From assembly GCA_904063045.1 (NCBI GenBank), contig CAJFCJ010000004.1, positions 2,163,713 to 2,227,712 of the forward strand: a stretch of 64,000 nucleotides of DNA, given 5' to 3'. Position numbers and translations under genes: made by a program. Below are positions 23,901 to 35,085 of the stretch, piece after piece. This DNA comes from Dimorphilus gyrociliatus. Lineage: Eukaryota > Annelida > Polychaeta > Dinophilidae. Every line of letters starts with the position of its first letter. Positions within the stretch are counted from its first letter, which is position 1. The notes under the pieces are model-generated. The model was not told the origin of the DNA, did no database searches, and saw only the letters and a program-made list of their open reading frames with translations.

Positions 23901-26900
23901 TATTCATATTTCAAGTTCAAGTCATTTCCTTCTAAATGGTCGATATTCTGTACGCATCTCGCCACAGGATCATCAAAGAACTTGAGCTGCAATAGATAGA
24001 AATGTCTCTAATTAAAACAATTAATAAGATTTGAAGAAAAAAAACTGTCTATTATAGATGCAGTCTTTATTCAGTGTACATTTCTTTTTTTAAAAAAATG
24101 AAAGCTAGTAAAGATCAAGATAGAAAAGACACTAGATACTTGTACCAGAAAAGATAAAAGGGAAAAGATAAATAACTGAAATAATAGTATAGATGAAGGT
24201 TACAGAGTTATTTATATTAATAATAACATAGAAAAAAAACAATCTAGCCTATTTTTAACTAAAGTAAGTACTTAATGAATAGTAAAGAAAATTACGGACA
24301 GAAATCACGCTATGAAAGCTTTGGCTGTGGATAAAAAGTAATGTTCTAGTCTAAACGGTTTTCTGTGTGTATAGGTGAAGCCCTATAGGTTGACAACGAA
24401 ATGAGTCAATTCTGAGAAGGAGAGAAACTTTTGAAGAATTTCATCTCATTTCAAACTTAAAATGAAGAAAAATTAAATTATATTCATTCTTTTCTTTTCG
24501 TTTTTCCTCGTAAAACTACTTTTATTTCCTTTGTTTCTCTTTTTAACTATAACATAACAAGATAAAAAGGAAACTTGGACAAAAAAAGACGCGTGTATAA
24601 TGTTATTTTTCCTTAAAGACATATAGAATCGTAATAAAAAGAGAATTATAAAATAATAAATTACTTGTTAAGAAAATTAAGAGCATTTCTCAAGAAATAG
24701 AAACTATTCCTAGTAATATCGTATAACGAGTATTGCGTATTCCAAATGCTGGCTTTATTTTAGGAATTACTCTGAACTAAATAAAAGCCATCTTTAAAAA
24801 TTTTAATGACTTAAAATACTGAATATATATTTTATTACATATAAGCAATGATTAAACCAAGTAAGACTGCAATTTTACTCTTAAAGAAGACTAACTCGTT
24901 AGCACAAAAAGAGCACACACGCTCTCTAGAATAGATAATTTAACGACATTTGTTGCTCCTGCAACGTCTATGTAGTCTCCTTGTCACATTATTTATTTTT
25001 TATCTAATAACATTAATCCTTACCAGATGAGAACTGAGCAAGGTGAACATTTGAGCTGTAGGCCTATATCGAACGTCTTTGTTGATCATTTTCTCCACGG
25101 GTTCTACTAGCGCTAAGGGCATTTTATGCGCTACTTCACCAAATTGATGGGTCAGCTATTTTAAGGAGTAATATTAGAGATTCATTAGTCATTTATAAAT
25201 GTAAAGACAAATTATTGTCTAATTAGATAATTAAAAAGACAAAATAAACCTAAGATTAATTAAGTAACAGTGACACTGAATGTAGACAACTCTTATTTCC
25301 AAAACTGCATTGAACTTGCATAATAAAACTTTATTCATTATGGATCTAAACTGGTTGTTATACTAATAGACATTCGATTTCATGTTATATACAAAAGATA
25401 CTTTTTAAATATCAACTTAAGGGTCATTATAATTTGTTCTAAAGGTAGATAACTATAGTTCTGTTCATGATTTTAATACATCCAATTATGAAACAGGCTT
25501 ACAAATTAGCACGCAAACTTGACTAATTAGGTTTCCGATAAATAGTATAGAAAAAAAATACAACAGGTAGCTATAGATTAAGGATAAAAATTTTCGTCTA
25601 GTACTTAAACCAAGAGCAATAATATATCATGATGGTTCGCTTTTGATCTAAAAGCAATTTCGTACTCTATAACTTCCTTCAACAGATGATTAGGAACGAA
25701 ACTAATGTATCCCAGGGGGATTCTCCATTTATGGTGATACAGCGTCAAGTCTTAGCGGTACTACTAAGACACACGAGTCACAACAATTCTTCAAGTAATA
25801 ATTTAATAGACGAAGGGATTCTATAGACTGAAAGTTATTATTATTAAAACCTACGAAGCCTTAAATATACCAGTCAATTATGTACATGAATAGTTCATTG
25901 ATTAGATAACTCTTTTCATTTGTATATATATACATACAGTATTTAACAGAAAGAGTAGATTTAAAGAAGATTTCAGCTGTGTTTTTTATATGACCTTAAA
26001 TGAATCTATTATAGAATAGAAGAAGATAGAAAGGGAGGTAAAAAATCAATTTATTACTTTAATCCTTCATTCAATACATCTTTGGTCGTATTTAAAGAAA
26101 TGGATGCTTCTAAATCTTTTTTTCTACCGGAAATTACATAGCAATGCTGTGAATGCATTTACAGTATATATACATATACTGTATTAACCAATATAAAACG
26201 AATACTATATTTTCTCAATGATTGTGGTAGAAACTGATTTTAGGTCAAGTTGTGTAATTTACATAACCTTCCGCCTACTAAATGAACAAAACGGAAATGA
26301 GTGTCATTTAAAAGAATTGATTAAAATATATTCTAACCGCATATAACTAACATCAATCAAACTTACCGTTTCTACTCTTTTCGTATAAATTTGTGGATTA
26401 TGTTGTGCATCAATCAGACTAGTTCCGTTTGTATAGAGAGAGCAGATTGTTAATCCTAAGCTGAATATATCGCTTAACTGATTTATCTTTGATTTTGAGT
26501 TTTGTAAAATCTGAATTTCTGGTGCAACATAGTCAAGATGCGGCTGCGTCATCTTTGGATATTTCGGTGTCCAAGGCTGAAACACGAAGAACATTTGCCT
26601 TAAAAGAGGATAATATTTAATCCAAATTTGCTATGGTAATTCGTTATAATATCCCATGCTGTGATAGAGGTAGTTTTACACGTTTCGGAGAGGTTTTCTA
26701 CGTAGCCATACAAAATTGATCATATTGTTTATATGCAAAATATGTATTCAAGCCAGATATATGTACATGTATATACTGTGTTATACTACACTATAAAGTA
26801 TACAGTATATATACAGTATATATGCGGTATATATGCAGTACATAATTTTATTGGTCAAGTACGTATAGAGATACTGAAGAGAAGTATTTTAAGCGAATCA

Positions 26901-29900
26901 AATAGCTATAAACTGTCACCAATGGTTAATTACATCTGTGAAAAAGAATATGACGTCTACCAGCTTTATTAAAAACGAAATGCTACCTTGGACACAAAAA
27001 TCTCGTATTTTGTGAAATAAATTGTTTTATGGACTCTACTGGATTAGGGATGTTGACTTTGTATTTTGAATAATGTGTATTTGGGAGATTTAAAAGATTA
27101 TCTTACTTGAATACGAAACGAATCCGAAGTTGAAGTTAATTTTTGAGCAAAACTAAACCCAGCCAATTTCCAAGAGGAGCGTTTCGTAATTAGGATTGAT
27201 TGAGGAGAAATGTTACCATGCAACATTCTCTCGGTATTGTGCAGGTAGGAGAGGGCATCAGTAATTTGTAGGAGACCGTATTTAATTTCTACCTCCATTA
27301 GCGAATAGTCCTGAAGGATAAGAGATTACTAGTTTCTGTCAATTCTGATTTTATAATCACAACCTTTATATCCGGATTGATTGGTAGGGGTAGGCGTTCA
27401 TAGTTTCCTAAAATGTTGGCCAAGCTTGCGAAAACCGGTTCAGTTGCAAATGCTAAACTTGTGCTGTTAGGAAAGACAAATTACTGTCCGCATTTATCAT
27501 TCTATTAATAAAAAGGGTGACATTTAAACTCCTCCCATTAAAGAACCAAAATATAGGACAGGGTTTCTAGAATTTTATTGGCAAGTTTTCTATAAGATTT
27601 AAACTATAACAGCTTGACACCAGTTAGTTATAACAAGCTATTATAAGGCCTATAGTGAACCACATTACAAACATTGCTGTAACTTATTGTTACAATTATT
27701 ATTACTGTTATTACTATTACTATTATTATTACTATTACTATTATTATTATTATTACTTTTTGTTATATTTATTAACGGCGGGAGACGTTAGTTCAATTCA
27801 TAATTATAAATAATAGTATATTATACTCTATTGTATTAGACATGGCGTAATTTGTAATATACCGTGTCCTTCCTGGTTATTGTAAACAATAAGAAGGTAA
27901 TAGATTTTCTATAGGAGAGAAAAGCAATTATATTGCTACTGGAGGCTCTTTTATAATCAAGTGCTTAGAGCGAACTTGTAGAAAAATCTCGTCATCTGCA
28001 ATAGAAGTCGTTTATATTCTCCCTTTTCTTCTATTTTACAAAAGGTCATATCAGTTTATACGCTGATCAAACTCCTACATGCCGTTATTTTTATATAAGA
28101 TTCAACTAAATTAGCTCATTTCCTTTTTAAATATCATATATCCATACAATTCAACTATATATAGTTTATGTAAATTATGTGTTATAAATATACATCAGAT
28201 AGTGTATTTCATATGCTGCCTTCTTTTATCATTTCCCTTTATTATTCAAATATTTTATTGAAACTCTTTTGCCTAAAAGAATAAGGAATAGGATATCCAT
28301 TAACGGAATAAGAATTACTGTAATAAAGCATCACGTGATATTTTAGTGACTATATAATAACATTTTATCCATTATTTCATTGGACATTTAGGTCCCAGAT
28401 GAATTAAACACCCCTTACCTGCATTCTTCCAAGTGATGCAGTACTTTTAAAATCTTTGGATGTTTTATTGTCATAAGCATCTTAACGTCTCTTCTTAACA
28501 CTTCTGCAACTTGCTCCTTCCTTCTAGGCTTATGAAGCTTATCAGCGATTTTCTTGTCGAAAACAAACACAGAAACAGCCTGTAACAATAGTCCTAAGGT
28601 TATTATACGCTATTGTTTTTCCTAAAACAAATATATCGTCTTTATTTAGAGAGTGTCCTGAACTACATTGAATAAAGATGATTAATTAGAAAAATATGCT
28701 TACATAAGTAAAGTATCTAATGCATACGTTTATAATAGCAATAATAATGACTTTCATTAGCATATATACTTTATTGTTAAGCTCTACAATAAGATTGTTT
28801 AATAAAGAAATATTTTGATATAAAGTAATATTATTCATTACTGCAAGTGAATTTTACTAATGTACCGTACAGCCTTTCTTAAGTAAACTAAACTATGCTT
28901 ACTCAATATTCAAATCGTATTCTAATTAATTAGTTAATAGTTTATTAGATTAATAGTAATACTTGTATCAACAATTGCATTTAAAATACGGAAATGTATT
29001 ACTTTAATATTTTAATTAAATGAAAGGAAAAGATTTTACATTTGTATGCATATTATTAATTATGTCTTACGAATATTACATGCACAGTCCTTCTATAAAT
29101 GAAGTATAATGCTATTAAGAACTCTACACCTAATTAATACTCTTATATTTATTTACTAGTCTACTTTGTACTTAAATTATTATTGGGCTTTGCAGTATTT
29201 TACCGCACCCTACCCTATCCTAGATGTACTTTTATCATCAATTGTCAGTACTATCAAGAATGTCTACGTTAACGAGAAAGTTTAGCTGCACTGCTGGCTA
29301 ATTATTCTATTATATAATTAAAAAGCTATTTTGACTTTTTTCTTCACATCTTTTCCATGTATTTCATCCCTAAGATCTAAAGTAAAGCTGAGTTACTTAA
29401 TAAAAATAAGATGAAAAGCTCGGCTTTCTTGTCAACTATAGGCATTAAAATATATATCAAATCATTGAAGAAATTAAGTATTTTTTCCCTCTCCTCCTCC
29501 TTAAGGTTGTTAGACATCCCTGTCTTGAAAATATTTTGTAAATATACAATAAGTAGAGTATCAACCTAAAGTTTATTTGTGTTATATATATAGAGTATAA
29601 TGTGAGCGTATATGTTATATTTAGGGACTGTACTCTGGGAAGGCAACTCGTCTAATCGTATTTGAGTGATAAACGATTTGTACGTTCTCTATGAAAAAAA
29701 TTTCCCACTAATGGAAAATATAGTAAGACCACCTTTGAGTCTGAATTCCGTGTTGCGTCGAAGATTTTCCAAGCCATTTCCGGTCCGCAACTGGCCTGTT
29801 GCCTCGTCAATGTAAAATGTTCACATATTGGGTTCGCTTCATCCGTTCCAAGCGAATTCTGGAAAATCAATGTAAAATTAGGGTCAAATTTTCTCTCATT

Positions 29901-30498
29901 TCCTGCTCCTAAATCTAGGTAATTTCACTTGATAAACGCTAATTTTTGCAGACGTTTCTTTTTAAATAAAATTATTAGATTTCTTTAAATGATTGTAATT
30001 TGAGAAGTAGCGTAATACTATCTGGTATTTAAAAAAAATATTCTATTAGCTAGCTAATCTTAGTTAATCTAAAATAATCTGTATTTGCTAATTCTGTAGA
30101 TTTTGTTATATTTGAATCTAGGGACTATTGGCCATAAAATCTATTTTAATATTCTTAAGGCTAAATACACTTTTCAGTTAAAATTATTGTCATTTTACAA
30201 AAGTTTTCAGGTTATTTTTTTAGTTGTTACTTTTATCAATTAGACTATTTCTATCACTGCCCTTTCTGAGAATAATCTGGGAAATTATGGCAAATAATCC
30301 ATTTCGCCAATTTCGCTCCAAAAGTTCCTGACATTTTTACAGGAAAAAAGGTTAAAAGAAATATAAGAAATTAGCATTTTCTAGAACGACGTTTGCAACC
30401 GTACTGCCTTTCCAGTTCGTGTCGTTTGATGTTTACGTAATTAATATAAAATGGGGAAGAGGAGACAAACTAACCTTAAGCATGGAGAGCATATCCAT
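14997..30498 (-). CDS. SCYL2: SCYL2, SCY1-like pseudokinase 2 (17 exons, complete)
   Basis: Exons: 30498-30475, 29858-29733, 28579-28419, 27463-27364, 27310-27107, 26576-26367, 25155-25024, 23986-23861, 22657-22111, 20863-20632, 19993-19872, 18572-18516, 16228-16125, 16064-15894, 15580-15542, 15240-15148, 15023-14997. Total 2475 bases, 824 residues; all phases agree. Residues about 14-310 are a protein-kinase fold with VFVFDKK, but HRD is HGN (168-170) and DFG is GFS (188-190), so it is a pseudokinase. Residues about 345-630 are HEAT-like helices (LILDEVLPFL). SCYL2 works at clathrin coats in trans-Golgi and endosome traffic. The tail (about 620-824) is disordered and basic, with eight RRxS sites, and ends MSFFVGGR; it does not resemble the vertebrate clathrin/AP2-binding tail. 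The 39-base exon 15 and weak donor of exon 12 (GTTCGA) are the least certain parts. Confidence 0.92.
15695..15707. promoter_or_regulatory. CTCF-like motif in SCYL2 intron
   Basis: Reads GCCGCCATCTAGA on the minus strand, sharing the CGCCATCTA core with the site at 8813. It lies in the short intron between SCYL2 exons 14 and 15. Confidence 0.3.
16229..18515 (-). other. SCYL2 intron between exons 12 and 13
   Basis: A 2.3-kb AT-rich intron. It contains TATACTGTATA-like repeats near 16836-16875 and a plus-strand open frame at 17494-17802 that begins with GTG and shows no known protein features. Confidence 0.6.
18573..26366 (-). other. Non-coding parts of SCYL2 introns, exons 6 to 12
   Basis: Five further introns of about 1 kb or more (18573-19871, 20864-22110, 22658-23860, 23987-25023, 25156-26366), plus one of 638 bases, separate the HEAT-region exons. 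They hold TA repeats (22027-22075, 26160-26185) and pyrimidine runs. I see nothing else coding. Confidence 0.6.
27698..27760. repeat. (TTA/CTA)n trinucleotide repeat in SCYL2 intron
   Basis: A run of about 20 triplets mixing TTA, CTA and GTT, in the intron between SCYL2 exons 3 and 4. Confidence 0.85.
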
Positions 30499-30499
30499 G

Positions 30500-30535
30500 T
30501 TACAACAACGCTTCGGCATGTGTACGCCGTTTCAT
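30500..30535 (-). other. Upstream ORF in the SCYL2 leader
   Basis: An 11-codon frame MKRRTHAEALL with stop TAA ends one base before the SCYL2 start ATG. Its ATG directly follows a good acceptor (TTCAAAACAG), so the exon probably begins here, either cis-spliced or trans-spliced. Such a frame may lower translation of SCYL2. Confidence 0.5.
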
Positions 30536-30944
30536 CTGTTTTGAAGGAAAAAAAACATGTTTCTTTATTTGATTTTCTTAATTTTCTTAATATTTTATTA
30601 TATATAAATATATAAATATATACAGTATACATATATATATACACCGCGCAAATAATACAGAAAATATAGACCATCTTTCATTAAACTAAACGGGTAAAAA
30701 TATCTCCTTCTATACTCAGTTAAAAAGGTGCCAATGAGATGGGAGAACCTTTTCTACAGATTTATGTAGTAATCTTCAATTACCGCTTTTAGAAAAGTAA
30801 AAATTGAAAGGAAGAAAACACAACTCGAATGTATAATACTTCCTTAGGATACAGGTGTATATATACAGTAAACAGAATGTAGACTAGTCAAACATTTGCT
30901 AAAAACAACAAGAACGGAATTGATAGAGATGTTCCTGAGAAAGC

Positions 30945-30948
<4 letters not shown>

Positions 30949-30978
<30 letters not shown>
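30949..30978. repeat. (TA)n microsatellite
   Basis: About 15 uninterrupted TA units upstream of SCYL2. Confidence 0.9.
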
Positions 30979-30979
<1 letters not shown>

Positions 30980-32417
30980 TTCCATCCCAATTTTAGGCTA
31001 ATTTATGAGAACTGAAATCATCCTAAATATAGTAACAGCATGTTTTATCACTATATCACGTTGCACAATCCAAATTTTTCTCACAATAGCAGAAATATTG
31101 CAGAAAATGTATTACAACACCTTAGTGTTTTTTACTCTCTAATGTAAACGTACCGCAAAAGACTATCTCAACGTCAATTTCTGCTTATTTCGGTCTGAAA
31201 TAGATATTCAATTACAGACTATGCGTATTACTATGTCACTTCTATTAATAATATATTTCTATGAAATTACGCCATAAATTCCATTTTGCTGTAAAATACC
31301 GTAAAATACAGGTAATTATTGATCGTTTTTATTCTTAATAGCAAGGTAATTCTGAAAGGTTTGTTTTCATAAAATAATTGCAGTATAAAAATATTTACAT
31401 CAGTTTGAAAATGTTAATAAAACATAGGAAAAAGCTTAGCATTTGTTCTTATCACTTTACTTTTCTTTAGTAAATTTTATTAAACTTGTTAATAGATTTT
31501 GCCAATTTAAAAATGACATGCTTTTGACATATCTTTATTGATTGAACGAAAAATAGGGTTATCTCATGTTTATTGCCTTATTATACGTATTTAGGAAAAT
31601 AAATGATGGAATCAGGTCCAGCCGAGAAAAATATAGCGTGGTTAGCCACACCGCAATCATAATGGATCTACGGACAAAAAGTTCGCCAATACAACCGCAA
31701 AAATGTTTTTGGTCATGAAAGAGAAAATGCGTTCGATTTTTTCAGCTCTAACATTGGCAATCGGTTTTACAAGCCTTATAGCTACGCTTCGTCGATCATG
31801 TGACAAACAACGTTAAAATGAAACCGACTAAAAGTCCAGGATTCCTAAACGTTTTACCAAACAGGATTAACTAATTTCAAATTGCCATAAATAGACCACT
31901 TTTTTTTTCTAAGAGATGTTATTTAAGTAGTATAACTAATGTATGTGTTTGTCACATTGTGACATATTTTGACAAACGGCTTTCAATTATGAAAGCACCG
32001 TTGTGAAAATTAGCTTAGGCCTAGATTTATAGACTGAGTGTGTCAAGTGCTAATGACTTGAAGTGGATTAAGTAATTTCCGGTTTATTTGCCACATTTGG
32101 TCTATTTGTTCACTTTGAAATTGTTTAGAAAAACTTATTAGAATTATAATTTGACAAAAGAATTTAATAAAACTAAAAGCATTTTTATTTTATTAATTAA
32201 AAGTGCAAGGAAAAATATTGAGGATAGAGAAAAGTAAGGATTAAGTCATTCTTTTAGGGAAAGAACTAAAAAAAGAAATATACTATTGAAAAGGATTATT
32301 AAACATTCTCAGAAAATTAATTACAAAATGCTTATCACTCTTTCAATTTTTCAACCTTGCACTTGTTTTTATTCATTAGATTTTTTATTTCCTTATTTTT
32401 CATCTATTTCTCACACT

Positions 32418-32481
32418 GTCTATCTATCTGTCAATCTATCTATCTATCTCTGTATCTGTCTATCTGTCTGTCTGCTTGTCC
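32418..32481. repeat. (TCTA)n/(TCTG)n tetranucleotide repeat
   Basis: A run of TCTA and TCTG units. It creates an open frame on the plus strand (32286-32579) that is only repeat translation, rich in Leu, Ser, Ile and Cys. Confidence 0.85.
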
Positions 32482-35032
32482 ATTTCACTCTCGCCCCTAA
32501 GTTAGATATCCTTAAAATAAGAGTTGTAACAGGAAGAGTAAAAAAAGGAGGACAAGTTCCACTTGTAATAGGCTTATAACATTAGTCAAAACCTACTCTT
32601 TTATGGTTTGACAGAGGGGAAACATATATTAATATATAAAGTAGATTTGTTTAAGCGTATACAGCGAAAATAAAAAAGAAATTTTGTATATTTTAGTTAA
32701 AGAAAAAGGAAAACAAGAAGAAAAAGGATTTCTTTTATTAGGAAGTAAAATCAGGGCTTTCATCTTACAAACATATTCTATAGTTGAACTCTAAATGCAA
32801 ATGAAATCTATTATGTTTCCAACAATATTAAGTTAGATATGCAAAATTAATTAAGTTGAGATATTTTTGCTTAAGATAGTAAAAAAAAAGGTATACAGCT
32901 TATTGAATCATTGGATATCCTTTATAGATTACTAGCCAGGAGGCATTCTTAATAACATGCTATACCAAATATTTTCTCTTCTACAAGCTCTTCTATTGGG
33001 AGATAGACACATAAGGATATTTTCTTACGTTCAAAATTCTTATAAGCCTATAAACTAAAATTATATTTCATTATATACAATATGCACATGAGCATATATT
33101 CTATATGGATACTCTTTCTTCATTATATATTCCTTTATACAATGATTATAAAGTTTTTTATTAATAAAAAGCAAAATAAAAACGAATAGAGAAGAAAATT
33201 TGAAATAAATGAGATATTTATTGGTTATTCAAGAAGAAGAATAGGGAAGAGAAAAGAAAACAAAGAATCTTAGAATAACCCTTAGTTTTTCCATTGTAAT
33301 GAAAGTACAGTGCAAGGAGAAGAATAGATATGGCTAAGTATAGAAATTTATCAAAGGTATAGTGTCTCCGCTGTCTAAAATTACGCAAAGTAGTTATTTC
33401 ACTTTATAATATGGGCAACTAGGGAATGTTTTACATTTGAAATTCTTTATAATTAAATGTATAAGCTCCAAAGAATGCCCCATTAAACTGGATGAACAGC
33501 TAGAAACTATAAATGATTATATGAAAAAGAAAATTAAACCACCAAAACGTTATACGTTGATACCAATTGCGTGACGGTTTAAGAGTTCGTATTTCTTCCA
33601 ACAAGTAGAATTAAGCATGCAAAAAAATCTTAGCCGACAAACGACTGGAAAATTTATTCGAAACACGGAAAGGGCAATAGAAAAAGTATCCGACATTTTT
33701 CGCTTCATAAATTCCAGTATGAAGTATATAAAGACAAATAAAAGTCTTATTTAACAACCAATAAAACTTTAAAATCACATAAATAGAATAGTAAATTTAA
33801 GATTCTTTTATTTTCATATATGTTCAAACTCTTATTCAATCTAATTGACTGTTATAACCTTGTTTGCTTAAGATGAATTGAATAAACATAAAAAAGGTAA
33901 ACTAGAAAGAAATAGAATATAATTATCCTTTATTTTAGCAAGAACTGGAACAAATCTTTTTATTAATTATCAGAAAAAATGATCAGGTAAGATCTAGACG
34001 TTCTTCTCTAGCATGGTTTATAAGGAGGGCCTGCTCAAATCAAACACGCGCTTAATCGCAGAAAAAATTCTCCTTTTGATGTTAACTTTTATTAATTAGC
34101 TATAATTAATTTAGTTTTTGGTTTTATTTATCTAAAGAGAGGGAAGAAAAGTAGTAGTGTATTATTCTTACATCTTAACAAAAGCACACGTACATAGTTC
34201 TTTACTTTTTAGCTATCTTATCCCTTCAATTCCCTTCCCTCCCTCTTGCCTTCCCTCTCCTCTGTTCCCTATTCTCTTTCATTCTATCCTGCTACTGTCT
34301 TTTTTCTTTTCTCAAGTTGTCGTATAATAAAACGATAAGCAGGAGAAAACCTCCGAAAATAAAGGAAAGGAGATAGCCATTGAAAATAATTCAACGCTGT
34401 CTGGTAATGGAAGATTATAGCACTCTAAGGTCATTGTGTGAGATGTTACTATCAGCATCAAAATGAGCGCAGAAGCTAGCCATACGGTGAAGTGCAATAC
34501 GTTGTCAATTAGAACGGAAACTGATTACTTTTAGTAGGTAAAAGTTTAATTACTTTTTCTTTAGGTAAAAATTTAAGAAGTCTCAACAAAAAAAGTATTA
34601 AAAATATAATTATTGAAAAAAGTATAAAGAAGTTTCAGTTTTATTTGGGAAATAGAAAAACAAAAAATCTGAAAGAAAAGGAAAAAGAATTGTTAGGAAA
34701 GTTTTGGAGAAAATTATGGAATAATAGAATGGAGGAAAACGACCGGAATTGGGGATGGAAAGGCAAACGTTGTTAATTACGTGTACTGTTCCAGTTCTCG
34801 TTTGTTATAACTCAGGAAAAAAGGAAGCAATTCTAGCGTAAAATTTTTTCTAAAGGCAAACTAGGCGTTAGTTAAAGGACTTGTTGAGAGTTTGTCCGTA
34901 AAAAGAAAAAATATGAGTGCAAGAACTTTTTTTCATATAGTAAGTCTACAGGCTCAAAGGCGTCGTAGATGAGAGAGAGTGGCGTCTAAGAACCGCGTTG
35001 TTGACGAGTAGCACGAAAGCCTGTGGCTAAAA

Positions 35033-35085
35033 TGGAAAATTGTCTTGGCACTGGTTTGTCACAAGTTTGCCAGTGCAATTTTCCA
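35033..35085 (+). ncRNA. MicroRNA-like hairpin candidate
   Basis: TGGAAAATTG (35033-35042), a 6-base bulge, CACTGG (35049-35054), a 15-base loop, then CCAGTGCAATTTTCCA (35070-35085), which pairs with both blocks: 16 base pairs in all. It could be transcribed from either strand. The 5' arm holds CTTGGCACTGG, like the start of miR-183/263 family members, but it sits too near the loop for a normal precursor. On the other strand AATTGCACT resembles the miR-92 seed. Lower-stem pairing outside the core is weak. Confidence 0.3.

Noticed and set aside
32286..32579. 97-codon plus-strand frame
   Set aside because: Its middle is translation of a TCTA/TCTG repeat; the ends carry nothing recognisable.
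34312..34497. Minus-strand frame that looks like a membrane segment
   Set aside because: The frame starts at TTG, no ATG gives a proper signal peptide, and no partner exon was found.
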